Shown here: piece after piece, positions 8,871 to 17,819 of the stretch | How positions within the stretch are numbered: the stretch's first letter is position 1 | Layout of the letters: every line of letters begins with the position of its first letter | Assembly: GCF_017355935.1 (NCBI RefSeq) | Contig: NZ_JAFIQT010000003.1 | Location: forward strand, 62,001-126,000 | Source of the DNA: Telluribacter humicola | GTDB lineage: Bacteria > Bacteroidota > Bacteroidia > Cytophagales > Spirosomataceae | DNA length: 64,000 nucleotides | Direction of reading: 5' to 3' | The notes under the pieces: generated by a model | Told to the model about the DNA's origin: nothing | Databases searched by the model: none | The model's input: only the letters and a program-made list of their open reading frames with translations | Made by a program: the position numbers and the translations under genes

Positions 8871-10850
8871 TCAACCCACAAATTTTTCTCCCGCCATTTC
8901 TACAAAGTAGTCCAGCGATTCTGGGTTACGCATCGTATCGCGGCTTACAACCCGTGACGGGTCATGCCCCATCAGTATCTTCTTAACGGGAGCTTCCAGT
9001 TTCTTACCACTGATCGTATAAGGTACTTCGTGAATCTCCAGAATAGCATCGGGTACATGACGCGGGCTAAACTGCGTACGAAGCTCCTGGTTAATACGCG
9101 ACCGAAGTTCGTCGGTGAGTACTGCATCCGGAGCCAGTACCACAAAAAGAGGCATATAGCCGCTACCATCTTCCCGCTCCAGGTATATCACCAGACTATC
9201 CCTCACCTCCGGTATACTTTCAACGGCACTGTATACCTCAGCCGTACCGATACGCACACCTCCCCGATTCAGGGTGGCGTCGGAGCGTCCGTAAATAATG
9301 ACGGAGCCGCGGGACGTGATCTTGATCCAGTCGCCGTGGCGCCACACACCGGGGTACATCTCAAAGTAGCTACTCCGGTACCGCTCATTGTCCCGGTCAT
9401 TCCAGAAGTAGATAGGCATCGAAGGCATAGGCTGTGTAATCACCATCTCGCCCAGCTGGTTCCGCACCGACTGCTGCTCGTCGTCATAGGCTTCGAGTCG
9501 GCAGCCCAGCATACGGCACTGGATCTCGCCGGCATAGACGGGCAGCATAGGGCTACCGCCCACAAAGGCACTGCACACATCAGTACCTCCGCTGAGCGAA
9601 ATCAGCCAAACGTCTTTCTTTACCTTTTGGTAGATCCACTCATAGGCTTCGGATATAAGGGGCGAGCCCGTAGAGCCAATCGTCTGCAGCTGGCGCAGGC
9701 GCTCAGTAGGTACCTGTACATCGGCTTTCATACAGGCAATGAAGTAGGCAGCTCCGCCCCCAAAGTGGCTGATGCGAGCCCGGTCGGCCAGGGTCCATAG
9801 TACCTGCATAGTCGGGTAAGCTACGGCCCCATCGTATACTACCAGCGTAGCTCCCAGTAGCAGAGAAGCGACCGAGTAGTTCCACATCATCCAGCCGGTA
9901 GTTGAGTACCAGAAGTAGCGGTCGCCGGGCTTGACGTTCTGGTGCAGACCCAGCGCTTTCAGGTGCTCCAGCAGGCAGCCTCCTACGCTATGAGTGATGG
10001 CCTTAGGCTTACCTGTAGTACCGGACGAATACAGGACCCAAATCGGGTGATCGAAGGGCACCGCTTCAAACTCAAGAGTAGCCGAGGGCGTATCCAGTAT
10101 ATCATCCCAGTTGTTCACTCCTTCCATCTCGGCATTCTTGTCGAGGTAGTTGACTAGTACGGCCTCCTCTATTGAAGGCAGGGCATTCAGCAGGTCACGA
10201 AGTGCTGAGGTCTTGTCAAATGACTTTCCATTATAGGTATAGCCATCGGCGGCAATAAGTACCTTGGGTTCGATCTGCCGGAAGCGGTCAACGACGCTGG
10301 CATGGCCAAAGTCGGGTGAGCAACTGGACCACACGGCCCCTACGGCATTGGCAGCCAGAAAAGCCACCACCGACTCCGGAATATTGGGTAGTACGGAGGC
10401 AACCCGGTCACCGGGCTTTACGCCACGCTTGCGCAGCCAGGTAGCTACGGCCGCGACCTGCTGCTCGAGGGTAGCCCAGGATACTTCGGTCAATGACTGC
10501 CGTTCCGACTGGAAGAGCAGCGCCGGACGGTCTTTGGTTTTGTTACGAAATACGTGTTCGGCGTAGTTGAGAGTCCCCCGCGAAAACCAGCGGGTGCCAA
10601 TCATGTTATTCCCATCGGACCGCCGCAACACATCAAGGTATATATCGTGAGACTTGATCTGAAAGTACTGCCAGATACTTTCCCAGAAATCTTCTATGTC
10701 GGTAACCGACCATTCCCACAAGTCATGATAATCACGGAAGTATAGCCCTTTTTTCACAAAGAGCCAGTCCATATATTTTTTCAGGTTAGACTGCTCAATG
10801 AAGGAACCTCTGGGCTTCCAAAGAGGTTGTACTGGTACATTCTGAGACAT
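8871..10850 (-). CDS. Acetoacetyl-CoA synthetase
   Basis: Cytoplasmic adenylate-forming ligase that activates acetoacetate to acetoacetyl-CoA, used in ketone-body or short-chain acid use. Length 659 fits the family. Visible motifs are the N-terminal ACS cap (RDYHDLWEWSVTDIEDFWESIW), the AMP-binding loop YSSGTTGKPKAI, the motif YFWYSTTGWMMWNY, HGDWIKI, and GRSDATLNRGGVRIGTAEVY with the C-terminal catalytic lysine in SGKKLEAPVKK. The GGVRIGTAEVY form and the long N-terminus separate it from acetyl-CoA synthetase. It has no obvious partner genes here. Confidence 0.92.
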   Translation of the reverse strand: MSQNVPVQPLWKPRGSFIEQSNLKKYMDWLFVKKGLYFRDYHDLWEWSVTDIEDFWESIWQYFQIKSHDIYLDVLRRSDGNNMIGTRWFSRGTLNYAEHVFRNKTKDRPALLFQSERQSLTEVSWATLEQQVAAVATWLRKRGVKPGDRVASVLPNIPESVVAFLAANAVGAVWSSCSPDFGHASVVDRFRQIEPKVLIAADGYTYNGKSFDKTSALRDLLNALPSIEEAVLVNYLDKNAEMEGVNNWDDILDTPSATLEFEAVPFDHPIWVLYSSGTTGKPKAITHSVGGCLLEHLKALGLHQNVKPGDRYFWYSTTGWMMWNYSVASLLLGATLVVYDGAVAYPTMQVLWTLADRARISHFGGGAAYFIACMKADVQVPTERLRQLQTIGSTGSPLISEAYEWIYQKVKKDVWLISLSGGTDVCSAFVGGSPMLPVYAGEIQCRMLGCRLEAYDDEQQSVRNQLGEMVITQPMPSMPIYFWNDRDNERYRSSYFEMYPGVWRHGDWIKITSRGSVIIYGRSDATLNRGGVRIGTAEVYSAVESIPEVRDSLVIYLEREDGSGYMPLFVVLAPDAVLTDELRSRINQELRTQFSPRHVPDAILEIHEVPYTISGKKLEAPVKKILMGHDPSRVVSRDTMRNPESLDYFVEMAGEKFVG

Positions 10851-10968
10851 AAGGTTAGTGAAGGTAGGGGTGGACGAAATACCACTAATGAATTTCAGTT
10901 AATACTAACGACAATTCCTTAGTTTTAGGATAAATATGGATTAAAATTCTTCGTGCTGAAATTTCTCC

Positions 10969-10976
10969 TAACTTTG
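10969..10976 (+). promoter_or_regulatory. Candidate -7 box for the pseudouridine synthase gene
   Basis: TAACTTTG fits TAnnTTTG and lies 166 bases before the ATG at 11142, in a 291-base divergent gap that is AT-rich and holds no gene. It would give a leader of about 155 bases. There is no good TTG at the expected distance upstream. Confidence 0.35.
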
Positions 10977-11141
10977 CACGCCCATTACAAAACCGGATAT
11001 AATTTTCTGATAGTCAGCTCAGTCTCGAGCTATCAAATTTTGCAACAGCGTAAAACTTATCAATAATATTCCTCCTACTGTATTAGCATAATAAAAAATT
11101 TGGAAAGAGGATAAACCATCCAGTAGTGATACTGCATTCCT

Positions 11142-12857
11142 ATGAAAAAACAAAATCGCAATTCCAAGAACACAAGATCATCGGGCCCGCGCAAAACTGG
11201 CTTCGCTCCTACCCCGGAAAGCCGGTTCAGCAAACCCAGTATAAAGAAGTCAAGCCTTAGAGCGGCAGCGTCTGCCCCTGCTAAGCGCAGAGAGGATGAC
11301 CGTAGCGACAGACCCAGACGCGAGTTTGACAGCCGCCCTGAAGGTCGTACAGAAGGAGATAAGCGGTTCGGCAAACCAGGTTTTGGAAAGTCGGGCTTCG
11401 GTAAGCCGGGCTTCGCTAAGCCAAGTTTCGGCAAGGATCGTCCGGAACGCAGTGGAGACTCTTTCAAACCCAAAGGTGAGTTCAGACCACGCAGGGAGGA
11501 GGGATCTGACAGACCAGCTCGTCCGTTCGACCGTGAAAGAAATACCCGCTTTAAGTCAGAAGGTGATTTCAAGCCAAGAAGAGAAGGCGGTTTTGATAAA
11601 CCTGGCTTTGACAAATCAGGCTCTGATAAGCCCCGCCGCCCGTTTAACCGCGACAATAACAATAACTCACAGGATGAACGCACACGCGGCGACTTCCAGC
11701 CCAGACGCGAAGGAGACTTTGACAGACCTAGCCGACCATTCAATCGTGACAACAACTCAAAGGATGAGCGCCCACGCGGTGACTTCAAAACCAGACGTGA
11801 AGGTGACTTTGACAAATCAAGCTCTGACAGATCTGGTCGCCCGTTTAACCGCGATAACAACTCACAGGATGAGCGTCCGCGTGGCGACTTCAAACTAAGA
11901 AGAGAAGGTGGTTTTGACAAGCCGGGCTTCGGTAAGTCGGACTCTGACAGACCTAGATTTGGCAGATCAGGAGCTGATAAGCTCAAATTTGACCGTCAGG
12001 ACCAGGATCGCCCATCTCGCAAGAGTAATGATGAATCACCAGCCGAAGGACCTAGCCGTCGAGTAGGTCGCTTTGATAAAGCCCCCCGCTACGACTTCAG
12101 CCGCTACGAAGACAAACCTCGTGGCAAGCGCAAGGAAAGCGGTGAAGAAGATCTGATGCGTCTGAACCGCTATATCTCTAACGCCGGTATCTGCTCTCGT
12201 CGGGAAGCCGATGACCTGATCGCATCGGGACAGATCTCTGTCAATGGAAAAACCGTAACGGAAATGGGCTATAAGGTAAAGCCCGCGGATGTAGTAAAAT
12301 ACGGTAAGAAAGCTCTGAATCCGGAGCGTATGGTATACATACTGCTCAATAAGCCGAAAGATTATATCACTACTACCGAAGATCCGGAAGATCGCAAGAC
12401 GGTAGTAGATCTGATTGCAGGAGCTTGTCAGGAGCGGGTGTACCCCGTTGGACGTCTGGACCGTAACACAACCGGTCTGCTGCTACTTACTAACGATGGT
12501 GAACTGGCCGAAAAACTGACGCATCCGTCGAGCGGTATGAAGAAGGTATACCAGGCCGAACTGGATAAGCCTATCACTACCGAAGACTTCGAGGCCCTGC
12601 AGCAAGGTCTGGAGCTGGAGGATGGTTTCATCAAGCCGGATGAAGTAGGTATCGTTACCCCTGATGCTATGGTAGTAGGTCTTGAAATCCACAGCGGACG
12701 CAACCGCATTGTACGCCGGATGTTTGAGCACCTGGGCTACGAGGTAAAGAAGCTGGACCGTACGGTATTTGCCGGCCTGAACAAGAAAGACCTGCCACGC
12801 GGTAAGTGGCGATTCCTGACGGAGAAAGAAGTAATTCGACTGAAATTCCTTTTGTAA
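11142..12857 (+). CDS. Pseudouridine synthase (RluB/RsuA family) with long disordered basic N-terminus
   Basis: rRNA-modifying enzyme that makes pseudouridine. The conserved part starts near residue 338 with an S4 RNA-binding domain (LMRLNRYISNAGICSRREAD) and continues into the catalytic domain with GRLDRNTTGL (catalytic D440), the lid region, and SGRNRIVRRMFEHLGYEV. This 234-residue part has normal length. The first 337 residues are low-complexity, rich in R, D, G, K, F, N and S, with degenerate repeats, and are probably an RNA-binding disordered tail. Similar tails occur in Bacteroidota homologues. RluB is the likeliest class; RluE/RluF are alternatives. Confidence 0.9.
   Translation: MKKQNRNSKNTRSSGPRKTGFAPTPESRFSKPSIKKSSLRAAASAPAKRREDDRSDRPRREFDSRPEGRTEGDKRFGKPGFGKSGFGKPGFAKPSFGKDRPERSGDSFKPKGEFRPRREEGSDRPARPFDRERNTRFKSEGDFKPRREGGFDKPGFDKSGSDKPRRPFNRDNNNNSQDERTRGDFQPRREGDFDRPSRPFNRDNNSKDERPRGDFKTRREGDFDKSSSDRSGRPFNRDNNSQDERPRGDFKLRREGGFDKPGFGKSDSDRPRFGRSGADKLKFDRQDQDRPSRKSNDESPAEGPSRRVGRFDKAPRYDFSRYEDKPRGKRKESGEEDLMRLNRYISNAGICSRREADDLIASGQISVNGKTVTEMGYKVKPADVVKYGKKALNPERMVYILLNKPKDYITTTEDPEDRKTVVDLIAGACQERVYPVGRLDRNTTGLLLLTNDGELAEKLTHPSSGMKKVYQAELDKPITTEDFEALQQGLELEDGFIKPDEVGIVTPDAMVVGLEIHSGRNRIVRRMFEHLGYEVKKLDRTVFAGLNKKDLPRGKWRFLTEKEVIRLKFLL
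11560..11960 (+). repeat. Degenerate in-frame repeats in the N-terminus of the pseudouridine synthase
   Basis: Four copies of a unit with the core GDFxxRREGxFD, spaced by RPFNRDNN and DERxRGD segments. An earlier part repeats FGKxGFGK. The copies differ at many bases, so this is an old coding repeat, not a recent tandem array. Confidence 0.75.
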
Positions 12858-12890
12858 CGGTATCAATTGTACTGAGAATATAAAAAAGAA

Positions 12891-12918
12891 AAGCCCCGGC
12901 ACATGAGGCCGGGGCTTT
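12891..12918. terminator. Bidirectional terminator between convergent genes
   Basis: Inverted repeat AAGCCCCGGC / GCCGGGGCTT with a 7-base loop, T-rich to the right and A-rich to the left. It lies between the pseudouridine synthase gene (plus strand) and the FKBP gene (minus strand). Confidence 0.88.
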
Positions 12919-12960
12919 CTTGTTGTATTACTCTCTATTGGCAATTACGCTCTGGTACTA

Positions 12961-13848
12961 TTACTTTACGCTTACTACCTCTACCTCAAAGGCCAGTGGC
13001 GCAAAGGGAGGAATTACATACTGCCCTGTCTGCTGGTTTATACGGCCACTACGGCCATAAGCCAAAGACGATGGGAATACCAGTACCGCTTTCTCACCGG
13101 TACGTAACTTACGGATTCCCTGATCAAATCCCGGAATCATAGTACCCATACCTGTTACGTATTCAAGGGTACCTTTATCAAACTCCGTGCCCTTTAACAG
13201 TTTACCCGAATAGTTCACTTTTACAGTCTTACCGGCGCCGATTGAATCACCACTTACGGTATTCTGACGGATGATGTGAAGATTATTAGCTAGCTTCTCG
13301 GTACCTGTGTACTCCTTTGTCGATATATAGTCACGAATCTGCTGTTGCTCGGTTCTCAGTCCGACCATCTCCATATCCACCCGGATTACCGAATACGCCG
13401 GAATATTACGATAGTCCACATTTCCAAAGGCCAGGTAGTACGGCAGCAATATCGTCGCCTTCTCACCGGTACGTAGCAGTCGGAAAGCCGCCAGTTCCAT
13501 ACCAGGTATTATTAACTGAAGACCTGTACCCACCGGAAATACAAGCGGCTTCTGCTTTAAGGTTTCGGTACTATCCAATAATGCTCCGTCGAGGGTATAC
13601 ATTCTGAAATAAATACTGGCCTCATCGCCGATCTGTGCTTTCTGTCCAGAGGGGTTCGTCTTCTGCATGATATAGAAAATGCCCGTTGTATCCTGCACCG
13701 CAGTTAGGTTACGTGTTGTCAAATACTTCTGAATCTGATCCACATTTTCCTGAACCTTATTGGAGTCCTCATTTTCCAGGAAATCATTACAGGCACTCAG
13801 CATCACTGCCAGTGCCATACACACTACTGCTGTCCACTTTTTAAGCAT
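12961..13848 (-). CDS. Tandem FKBP-type peptidyl-prolyl isomerase lipoprotein
   Basis: Exported lipoprotein (signal ending MLSAC, C20) of 295 residues with two FKBP folds. The first, about residues 65-165, is less conserved (PLVFPVGTGLQLIIPGMELA). The second, about 185-295, is canonical: VKVNYSGKLLKGTEFDKG, MIPGFDQGIRKLRTGEKAVL, and ending PPFAPLAFEVEVVSVK. It catalyses prolyl isomerisation in the cell envelope; only the second domain looks fully equipped. This gene type is common in Bacteroidota. It lies between two terminator-like regions. Confidence 0.9.
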   Translation of the reverse strand: MLKKWTAVVCMALAVMLSACNDFLENEDSNKVQENVDQIQKYLTTRNLTAVQDTTGIFYIMQKTNPSGQKAQIGDEASIYFRMYTLDGALLDSTETLKQKPLVFPVGTGLQLIIPGMELAAFRLLRTGEKATILLPYYLAFGNVDYRNIPAYSVIRVDMEMVGLRTEQQQIRDYISTKEYTGTEKLANNLHIIRQNTVSGDSIGAGKTVKVNYSGKLLKGTEFDKGTLEYVTGMGTMIPGFDQGIRKLRTGEKAVLVFPSSLAYGRSGRINQQTGQYVIPPFAPLAFEVEVVSVK

Positions 13849-14014
13849 AAATAATGTAAAGTAAAATAGGGTAAAAAATTTGTATTGATGATTGGTTGAA
13901 TTACTGCTTCACTTTATACGTAGCTTCAGATCCGTTTGTTGCATCGCTTCTCTCCTTCGCTATCTACTCTAAGAGTACAGCGAGGATAGGAAGGTTGGAA
14001 AGCCGTTTAAAAAT

Positions 14015-14671
14015 TCAGGCTGATTTCTTTTTCTGGAGTTGTTCGTAGTACTTACAGAAATGAGTCAGCGGACACTCGTGACACTTAGGAGTACGGGCCA
14101 GGCAGATATACCGGCCGTGCAGAATCAGCCAGTGGTGTGACTTAGGTACCAGGTCCTTGGGTATGTACGGCATCAGGCCTTTCTCTACTGCCAGCGGCGT
14201 AGTAGCCGTACGGGGTACCAGTCCCAGCCGGTGCGACACCCGGAACACGTGTGTATCCACCGCCATGGTAGGCTGGTTGAATATAATAGAAGTGATTACG
14301 TGCGCGGTCTTGCGGCCCACACCGGGCAGACGCTGAAGCTCCTCCACCGTAGCAGGTATCTCGCCCCCAAACTCCTCCACCAGCATACGGGCCATCCCCA
14401 CCAGGTGCTTGCTTTTATTATTGGGATACGACACTGACCGGATATAGGAGAACACCTCCTCGACCGTAGATGCCGCCAGCGACTGTACATCAGGGAAACG
14501 CTCAAACAACCTGGGGGTAATGGCATTGATACGCTTGTCGGTACACTGGGCTGACAGGATCACCGCTACCAGCAACTCATACGCGTTACCAAACTGGAGT
14601 TCTGTCTCGGGTTGGGGAAAATTAGTAGTAAAGTAATCGAGGAAAAATCGAAAACGCTCTTTCTTCTGCAT
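14015..14671 (-). CDS. nth: Endonuclease III (DNA glycosylase/AP lyase)
   Basis: Base-excision repair glycosylase for oxidised pyrimidines, with AP lyase activity. The helix-hairpin-helix LPGVGRKTAHVI carries the catalytic lysine K121; the catalytic aspartate is D139 in MAVDTHVFRV. The C-terminus holds the 4Fe-4S cluster loop C-x6-C-x2-C-x5-C (CLARTPKCHECPLTHFC). Length 218 is normal and all key residues are present. Confidence 0.96.
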   Translation of the reverse strand: MQKKERFRFFLDYFTTNFPQPETELQFGNAYELLVAVILSAQCTDKRINAITPRLFERFPDVQSLAASTVEEVFSYIRSVSYPNNKSKHLVGMARMLVEEFGGEIPATVEELQRLPGVGRKTAHVITSIIFNQPTMAVDTHVFRVSHRLGLVPRTATTPLAVEKGLMPYIPKDLVPKSHHWLILHGRYICLARTPKCHECPLTHFCKYYEQLQKKKSA

Positions 14672-14706
14672 GTTAATTTATACACTAACTATAAGGCAAT
14701 AAAAAT

Positions 14707-14743
14707 CTACCTTCCCGCTTGTGACACTGAAGCGGGAAGGTAG
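14707..14743 (-). terminator. Terminator downstream of the sigma factor operon
   Basis: A perfect 14-bp inverted repeat CTACCTTCCCGCTT / AAGCGGGAAGGTAG with a 9-base loop. On the minus strand it is followed by ATTTTTATT. It ends the ECF sigma operon before nth. Confidence 0.85.
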
Positions 14744-14772
14744 TCTAAAAACAAATCAACCGACGGAAATAT

Positions 14773-15021
14773 CTATACAGACAGTTCGGCCGGTTGATTT
14801 ATATTATATTGGCAGGAATAATCCAGAACCCTTTCGATAACCTGATCGGATGGTGTTCGAGAGATAAGGTTCATCTGGTGCTGTATCTCGAGCGCATCGA
14901 GATAGAAGTTCATCAGATTGTCGTCGAGGGCGAGTGCCTCAACAATCAGGGCGTTTTCCTCTTGGGTCGTTTCGGCATACAGATACCGTACAACATCATC
15001 GTAAGTAAAAGTTTTGGTCAT
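14773..15021 (-). CDS. Small acidic protein partner of the ECF sigma factor (putative anti-sigma)
   Basis: An 82-residue protein with no cysteine or histidine cluster and no membrane helix. The first part (YDDVVRYLYAETTQEENALIVEAL) resembles the start of short anti-sigma proteins, with a YLYxE-type helix. Its start overlaps the end of the sigma factor gene by 26 bases, so the two are co-transcribed and probably co-translated. A role as sigma regulator is inferred from position and resemblance only. Confidence 0.6.
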   Translation of the reverse strand: MTKTFTYDDVVRYLYAETTQEENALIVEALALDDNLMNFYLDALEIQHQMNLISRTPSDQVIERVLDYSCQYNINQPAELSV

Positions 15022-15595
15022 ATTGCGGAGTACGTTGGCTAAATTGCTTGCGCAAATTAATCAGCGCGTAGCGCATCCTCCCCAATGCCGTATTAATGCT
15101 CACACCCGTGGCGTCGGCGATCTCCTGAAAGCTCATGTCCTCATAGTGGCGCATGATGAGTACCTGCCTCTGCACGTCGGGTAACCGCTGGATCATCTCC
15201 CGCAGTTGCTCATGTGTTTCCTGACGAATCTGGATCGACTCTACCGAATCTTCCGAAAAGTCAAGTGTATTAAACACATTGCTTCCATCTTCAAACACTA
15301 CATTGGGGTAGCGCTTATCACGTCTGAAATAATCAATTGCGAGGTTGTGAGCGATTCGGATAATCCATGGCAGAAATTTACCCTCTTCGTTATATTTACC
15401 TGACTTTATAGTATCAACTGCCTTGATCAGTGTGTCTTGCAACAAATCTTCGGCAACGTATTGGTCTTTTACAATCAGATAAATAGTCGTATAGATTCTG
15501 GACTTATGACGCTGAACCAGCTTTTCAAAAGCTTTTTCATTGCCACGGATGTACAGCGATACCAACTCACTGTCGCTAACTAGGACTTTATCCAT
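14996..15595 (-). CDS. ECF-type RNA polymerase sigma factor
   Basis: Extracytoplasmic-function sigma factor of 199 residues. Region 2 (about 20-95) includes the core-binding and -10-recognising segment AEDLLQDTLIKAV and FLPWIIRIAHNLAIDYFRR. Region 4 (about 130-190) includes LPDVQRQVLIMRHYEDMSFQEIA, the helix-turn-helix that binds the -35. It directs a set of genes to a stress or envelope signal not visible here. It is upstream of, and overlaps, a small putative anti-sigma gene. A 563-base non-coding region lies upstream. Confidence 0.93.
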   Translation of the reverse strand: MDKVLVSDSELVSLYIRGNEKAFEKLVQRHKSRIYTTIYLIVKDQYVAEDLLQDTLIKAVDTIKSGKYNEEGKFLPWIIRIAHNLAIDYFRRDKRYPNVVFEDGSNVFNTLDFSEDSVESIQIRQETHEQLREMIQRLPDVQRQVLIMRHYEDMSFQEIADATGVSINTALGRMRYALINLRKQFSQRTPQYDQNFYLR

Positions 15596-16158
15596 TTAAG
15601 TTGTTCGATTTAGTTAACGTAGAGCCGTGTATCGATATTGTACCTCCTTTCGCTTTTAGGTTGGCTATTAATTGAAGCTTATTTTATTGTGTCTTTCGAC
15701 TAACATATATCAAAGAAATATATTAGATCATTGATTTGCAAGTATTCTATTCGCTTTTTTTATAATAATACCGGGGATTAACACTTGTTAACAAGTTTTG
15801 GCCCTGATTTTAAAGGATCTACCCTTTTTTGGATATTTATACTCATTCAGTGAAAAAGTAGAACTATTGCAACTTTTATATCCAATAACTAAACTCTCAC
15901 GAGCCTGCAGTAGTTCAGATATTTGGATATAAGTTTTTCAACTATTTAGTAAACGGTAAGCAAACTACTGACACCATAGTTCATCCGAGCGTGGTCACCA
16001 CTAATCTAAACCCAAATCACTACCTTTGCCGGATCAGTAGAAATACCGGATTTAGAGTAGAAATACATATACGAGGATTCACTAAAAAAAGATCTAACGT
16101 CTTTAATTTTCAAGCATTTAATACCCATTCATCATAATTATAAGTACTACGAATACCT
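15596..16158. other. Long AT-rich divergent intergenic region
   Basis: No gene, tRNA or known RNA fold can be recognised in these 563 bases between the divergent sigma factor and ferredoxin genes. It contains a 14-bp perfect palindrome ACTTGTTAACAAGT at 15783-15796 (possible operator) and a -7-like TACCTTTG at 16021-16028, 131 bases before the ferredoxin start. The sigma factor promoter is not obvious. Confidence 0.5.
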
Positions 16159-16464
16159 ATGAAATATAGTAAACACGTTTTTATCTGTACAAATCAGAAA
16201 GATGCTCCCAAGAAATGTTGCGGTCGTGAGCATGGTCTGGCGCTGGTAGATGCCTTCAAGTCAGCTATGAAAGATCGGAAGCTTATGCCTGAGATGCGCG
16301 CCCAGGGTACTGCCTGTCTGGATATGTGCGCGTTTGGTCCGGCCGTTGTGGTATATCCGGAGGGAGTATTCTATGGTAATGTACAACTCTCGGATGTGGA
16401 GGAGATTGTAGAAAGCCACTTGGTCAACAATACACCGGTGGAGCGGCTGAAACTGGACGTTTAG
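16159..16464 (+). CDS. Thioredoxin-like 2Fe-2S ferredoxin
   Basis: A 101-residue ferredoxin of the thioredoxin-fold type. Cysteines lie in HVFICTNQKDAPKKCCGREHG and GTACLDMCAFGPAVVVYPEG, the order C-x9-CC and C-x3-C that is typical of the C-terminal 2Fe-2S domain family related to NuoE. It is cytoplasmic and probably an electron carrier; the partner is unknown. The phosphatase gene follows after 57 bases on the same strand. Confidence 0.85.
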   Translation: MKYSKHVFICTNQKDAPKKCCGREHGLALVDAFKSAMKDRKLMPEMRAQGTACLDMCAFGPAVVVYPEGVFYGNVQLSDVEEIVESHLVNNTPVERLKLDV

Positions 16465-16521
16465 GTCGGCCATCCGGCTTTCTGCTAAAAGTGAGGTAAG
16501 AGGAGATAAAAGGAATAACCT

Positions 16522-17217
16522 GTGAAGTACAAGCATCTATTTTTTGACCTGGATCATACCCTATGGGACTTTGAGCGTAACTCGTCCGAATCACTACTGG
16601 AAATCTTTGACCGGTTTGAACTGGCCGGACATGGTGTAGCCTCCTGTGACGAATTTATCAGTACGTTCTCCCGCGTTAACCTGGCACTGTGGAAGTCTTT
16701 TGACCAGGGTACCCACACCCATACCTATATCCGGGAGAATCGCTTCCGGATGGTATTTGAGGAAATGGGACTGGTAGCTCCAACCTGCTGTACCCAACTT
16801 GGTGAATGCTACCTGGAGCTACTCCCGGAGAAGAAGTACCTGCTCGAAGGAGCTATGGATGTACTGGACCACGCCACGGAGCAGGGCTATGTATTACACA
16901 TAGTTACCAATGGCTTTGATCATGTGCAGGCCCGAAAAATGCAGAACTCGGGAATATTCCACTACTTCACCCATATTGTCACCAACGAAAGAGCACAGGC
17001 CAAGAAACCCGATCCGCGCATATTTGCTTACGCCCTGGACTTAGCCCGTGCCCGGCACGAGGAATGTATCATGATTGGTGATAACTGGGAAGCGGATATA
17101 CTGGGTGCCAAGCGTTTTGGCCTGGATACCGTGTACTACAACCCGCTGGGCCTGCAGTACGATGAAGTACCCACGCACGACATCCGTCACTTACACGAAC
17201 TAAAAGCGATATTCTAA
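16522..17217 (+). CDS. HAD-family nucleotidase, YjjG type
   Basis: Haloacid dehalogenase-fold phosphatase of 231 residues, closest to YjjG, which removes phosphate from non-canonical pyrimidine nucleotides. Motif I is FFDLDHTLWDF (nucleophile Asp 10), motif II HIVTNGF, motif III the lysine in AKKPDPRIF, motif IV MIGDNWEADILGA. The start is GTG at 16522, with an A/G-rich stretch before it; no ATG is suitably placed. It may be co-transcribed with the ferredoxin gene and ends at a strong hairpin. Confidence 0.88.
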   Translation: MKYKHLFFDLDHTLWDFERNSSESLLEIFDRFELAGHGVASCDEFISTFSRVNLALWKSFDQGTHTHTYIRENRFRMVFEEMGLVAPTCCTQLGECYLELLPEKKYLLEGAMDVLDHATEQGYVLHIVTNGFDHVQARKMQNSGIFHYFTHIVTNERAQAKKPDPRIFAYALDLARARHEECIMIGDNWEADILGAKRFGLDTVYYNPLGLQYDEVPTHDIRHLHELKAIF

Positions 17218-17220
17218 AAA

Positions 17221-17247
17221 ACGAGGCGGCCTACTGGGCCGCCTCGT
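17221..17247. terminator. Bidirectional terminator between phosphatase and haemoglobin genes
   Basis: Inverted repeat ACGAGGCGGC / GCCGCCTCGT with a 7-base loop. A run of A lies on the left and a T-containing stretch on the right. The last codons of the globin gene lie inside it. Confidence 0.85.
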
Positions 17248-17629
17248 TCATGTTATTGAGCTGCTCTACTCTGAACTCCATCATAGAGGCGATATTCAGA
17301 GCCCGTACCTTCACCTCAGCGGCTTTCTCGCCCTCAAACAATTGATCTACCGTTTCGTAAAACAGGACCAGCCACCGATCGAAGTGGTGGGGGCGCAGCG
17401 GATGCTGCTGGGTAAGCCGGAAGTGGGGCGGCATGGGCCGGCCCCGGTACCCACCCGTTCCGAACAGGATGTTTTCCCAGAAGTCGTACATCTTGGGCAG
17501 GTGCAGGTCCCAGTTGACCTGGGCGACTTCGCTAAACAGCGGCCCGATCAGTTCGTCCTCGCGGACCTTGCCATAAAAAGTATTGACCAGTAGCTCCACA
17601 TCGGCTCTGGTAGTTATATCAGGAAGCAT
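17231..17629 (-). CDS. Group III truncated haemoglobin
   Basis: A 132-residue truncated haemoglobin (group III). The features are VNTFYGKVREDELIGPLF, W in WDLHLPKMYDFWENILFGTGGYRGRPM, and the stretch HFDRWLVLFYETVDQLF containing the proximal histidine region. It is cytoplasmic and may handle oxygen, NO or redox signals; the family's role is not settled. An ATG at 17629 gives the full globin length. Confidence 0.88.
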   Translation of the reverse strand: MLPDITTRADVELLVNTFYGKVREDELIGPLFSEVAQVNWDLHLPKMYDFWENILFGTGGYRGRPMPPHFRLTQQHPLRPHHFDRWLVLFYETVDQLFEGEKAAEVKVRALNIASMMEFRVEQLNNMNEAAQ

Positions 17630-17772
17630 ACACTTAGTTATATATACGGTTAGTACTACTACGGAAGCAGTACTCTACTCTCTTCAACACCACAAAGGTA
17701 CTTCCGCGTTCGGTATGGGTGAATGACATTTATCAGCTACGGCATGATTCGGCAAATTCGGAGGCATTTGTA

Positions 17773-17780
17773 TACCTTTG
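17773..17780 (+). promoter_or_regulatory. Candidate -7 box for argB
   Basis: TACCTTTG fits TAnnTTTG and lies 40 bases before the ATG at 17820. A TTG inside it could be read as a start codon in the argB frame, but as a promoter element it is better explained. The -33 element is weak. Confidence 0.4.
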
Positions 17781-17819
17781 CTCCCCAAATTTCAAGAACA
17801 CATCTTATTTCAGCGTCCT

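Noticed and set aside
8964-9800. A plus-strand open frame of about 278 codons opposite the acetoacetyl-CoA synthetase gene.
   Set aside because: The synthetase is complete with all motifs; the opposite frame has no domain.
11560-11960. The repeats as a CRISPR array.
   Set aside because: They are in frame, coding, degenerate and without unique spacers.
11075-11986. A long minus-strand open frame (about 300 residues, rich in S, L, P, R) opposite the pseudouridine synthase tail.
   Set aside because: It is the antisense of a repetitive coding region; the composition is the mirror of the repeats and there is no fold or promoter.
17778-17819. TTG at 17778 as start of argB.
   Set aside because: It is within the TACCTTTG promoter-like box, and the enzyme needs only the ATG at 17820.
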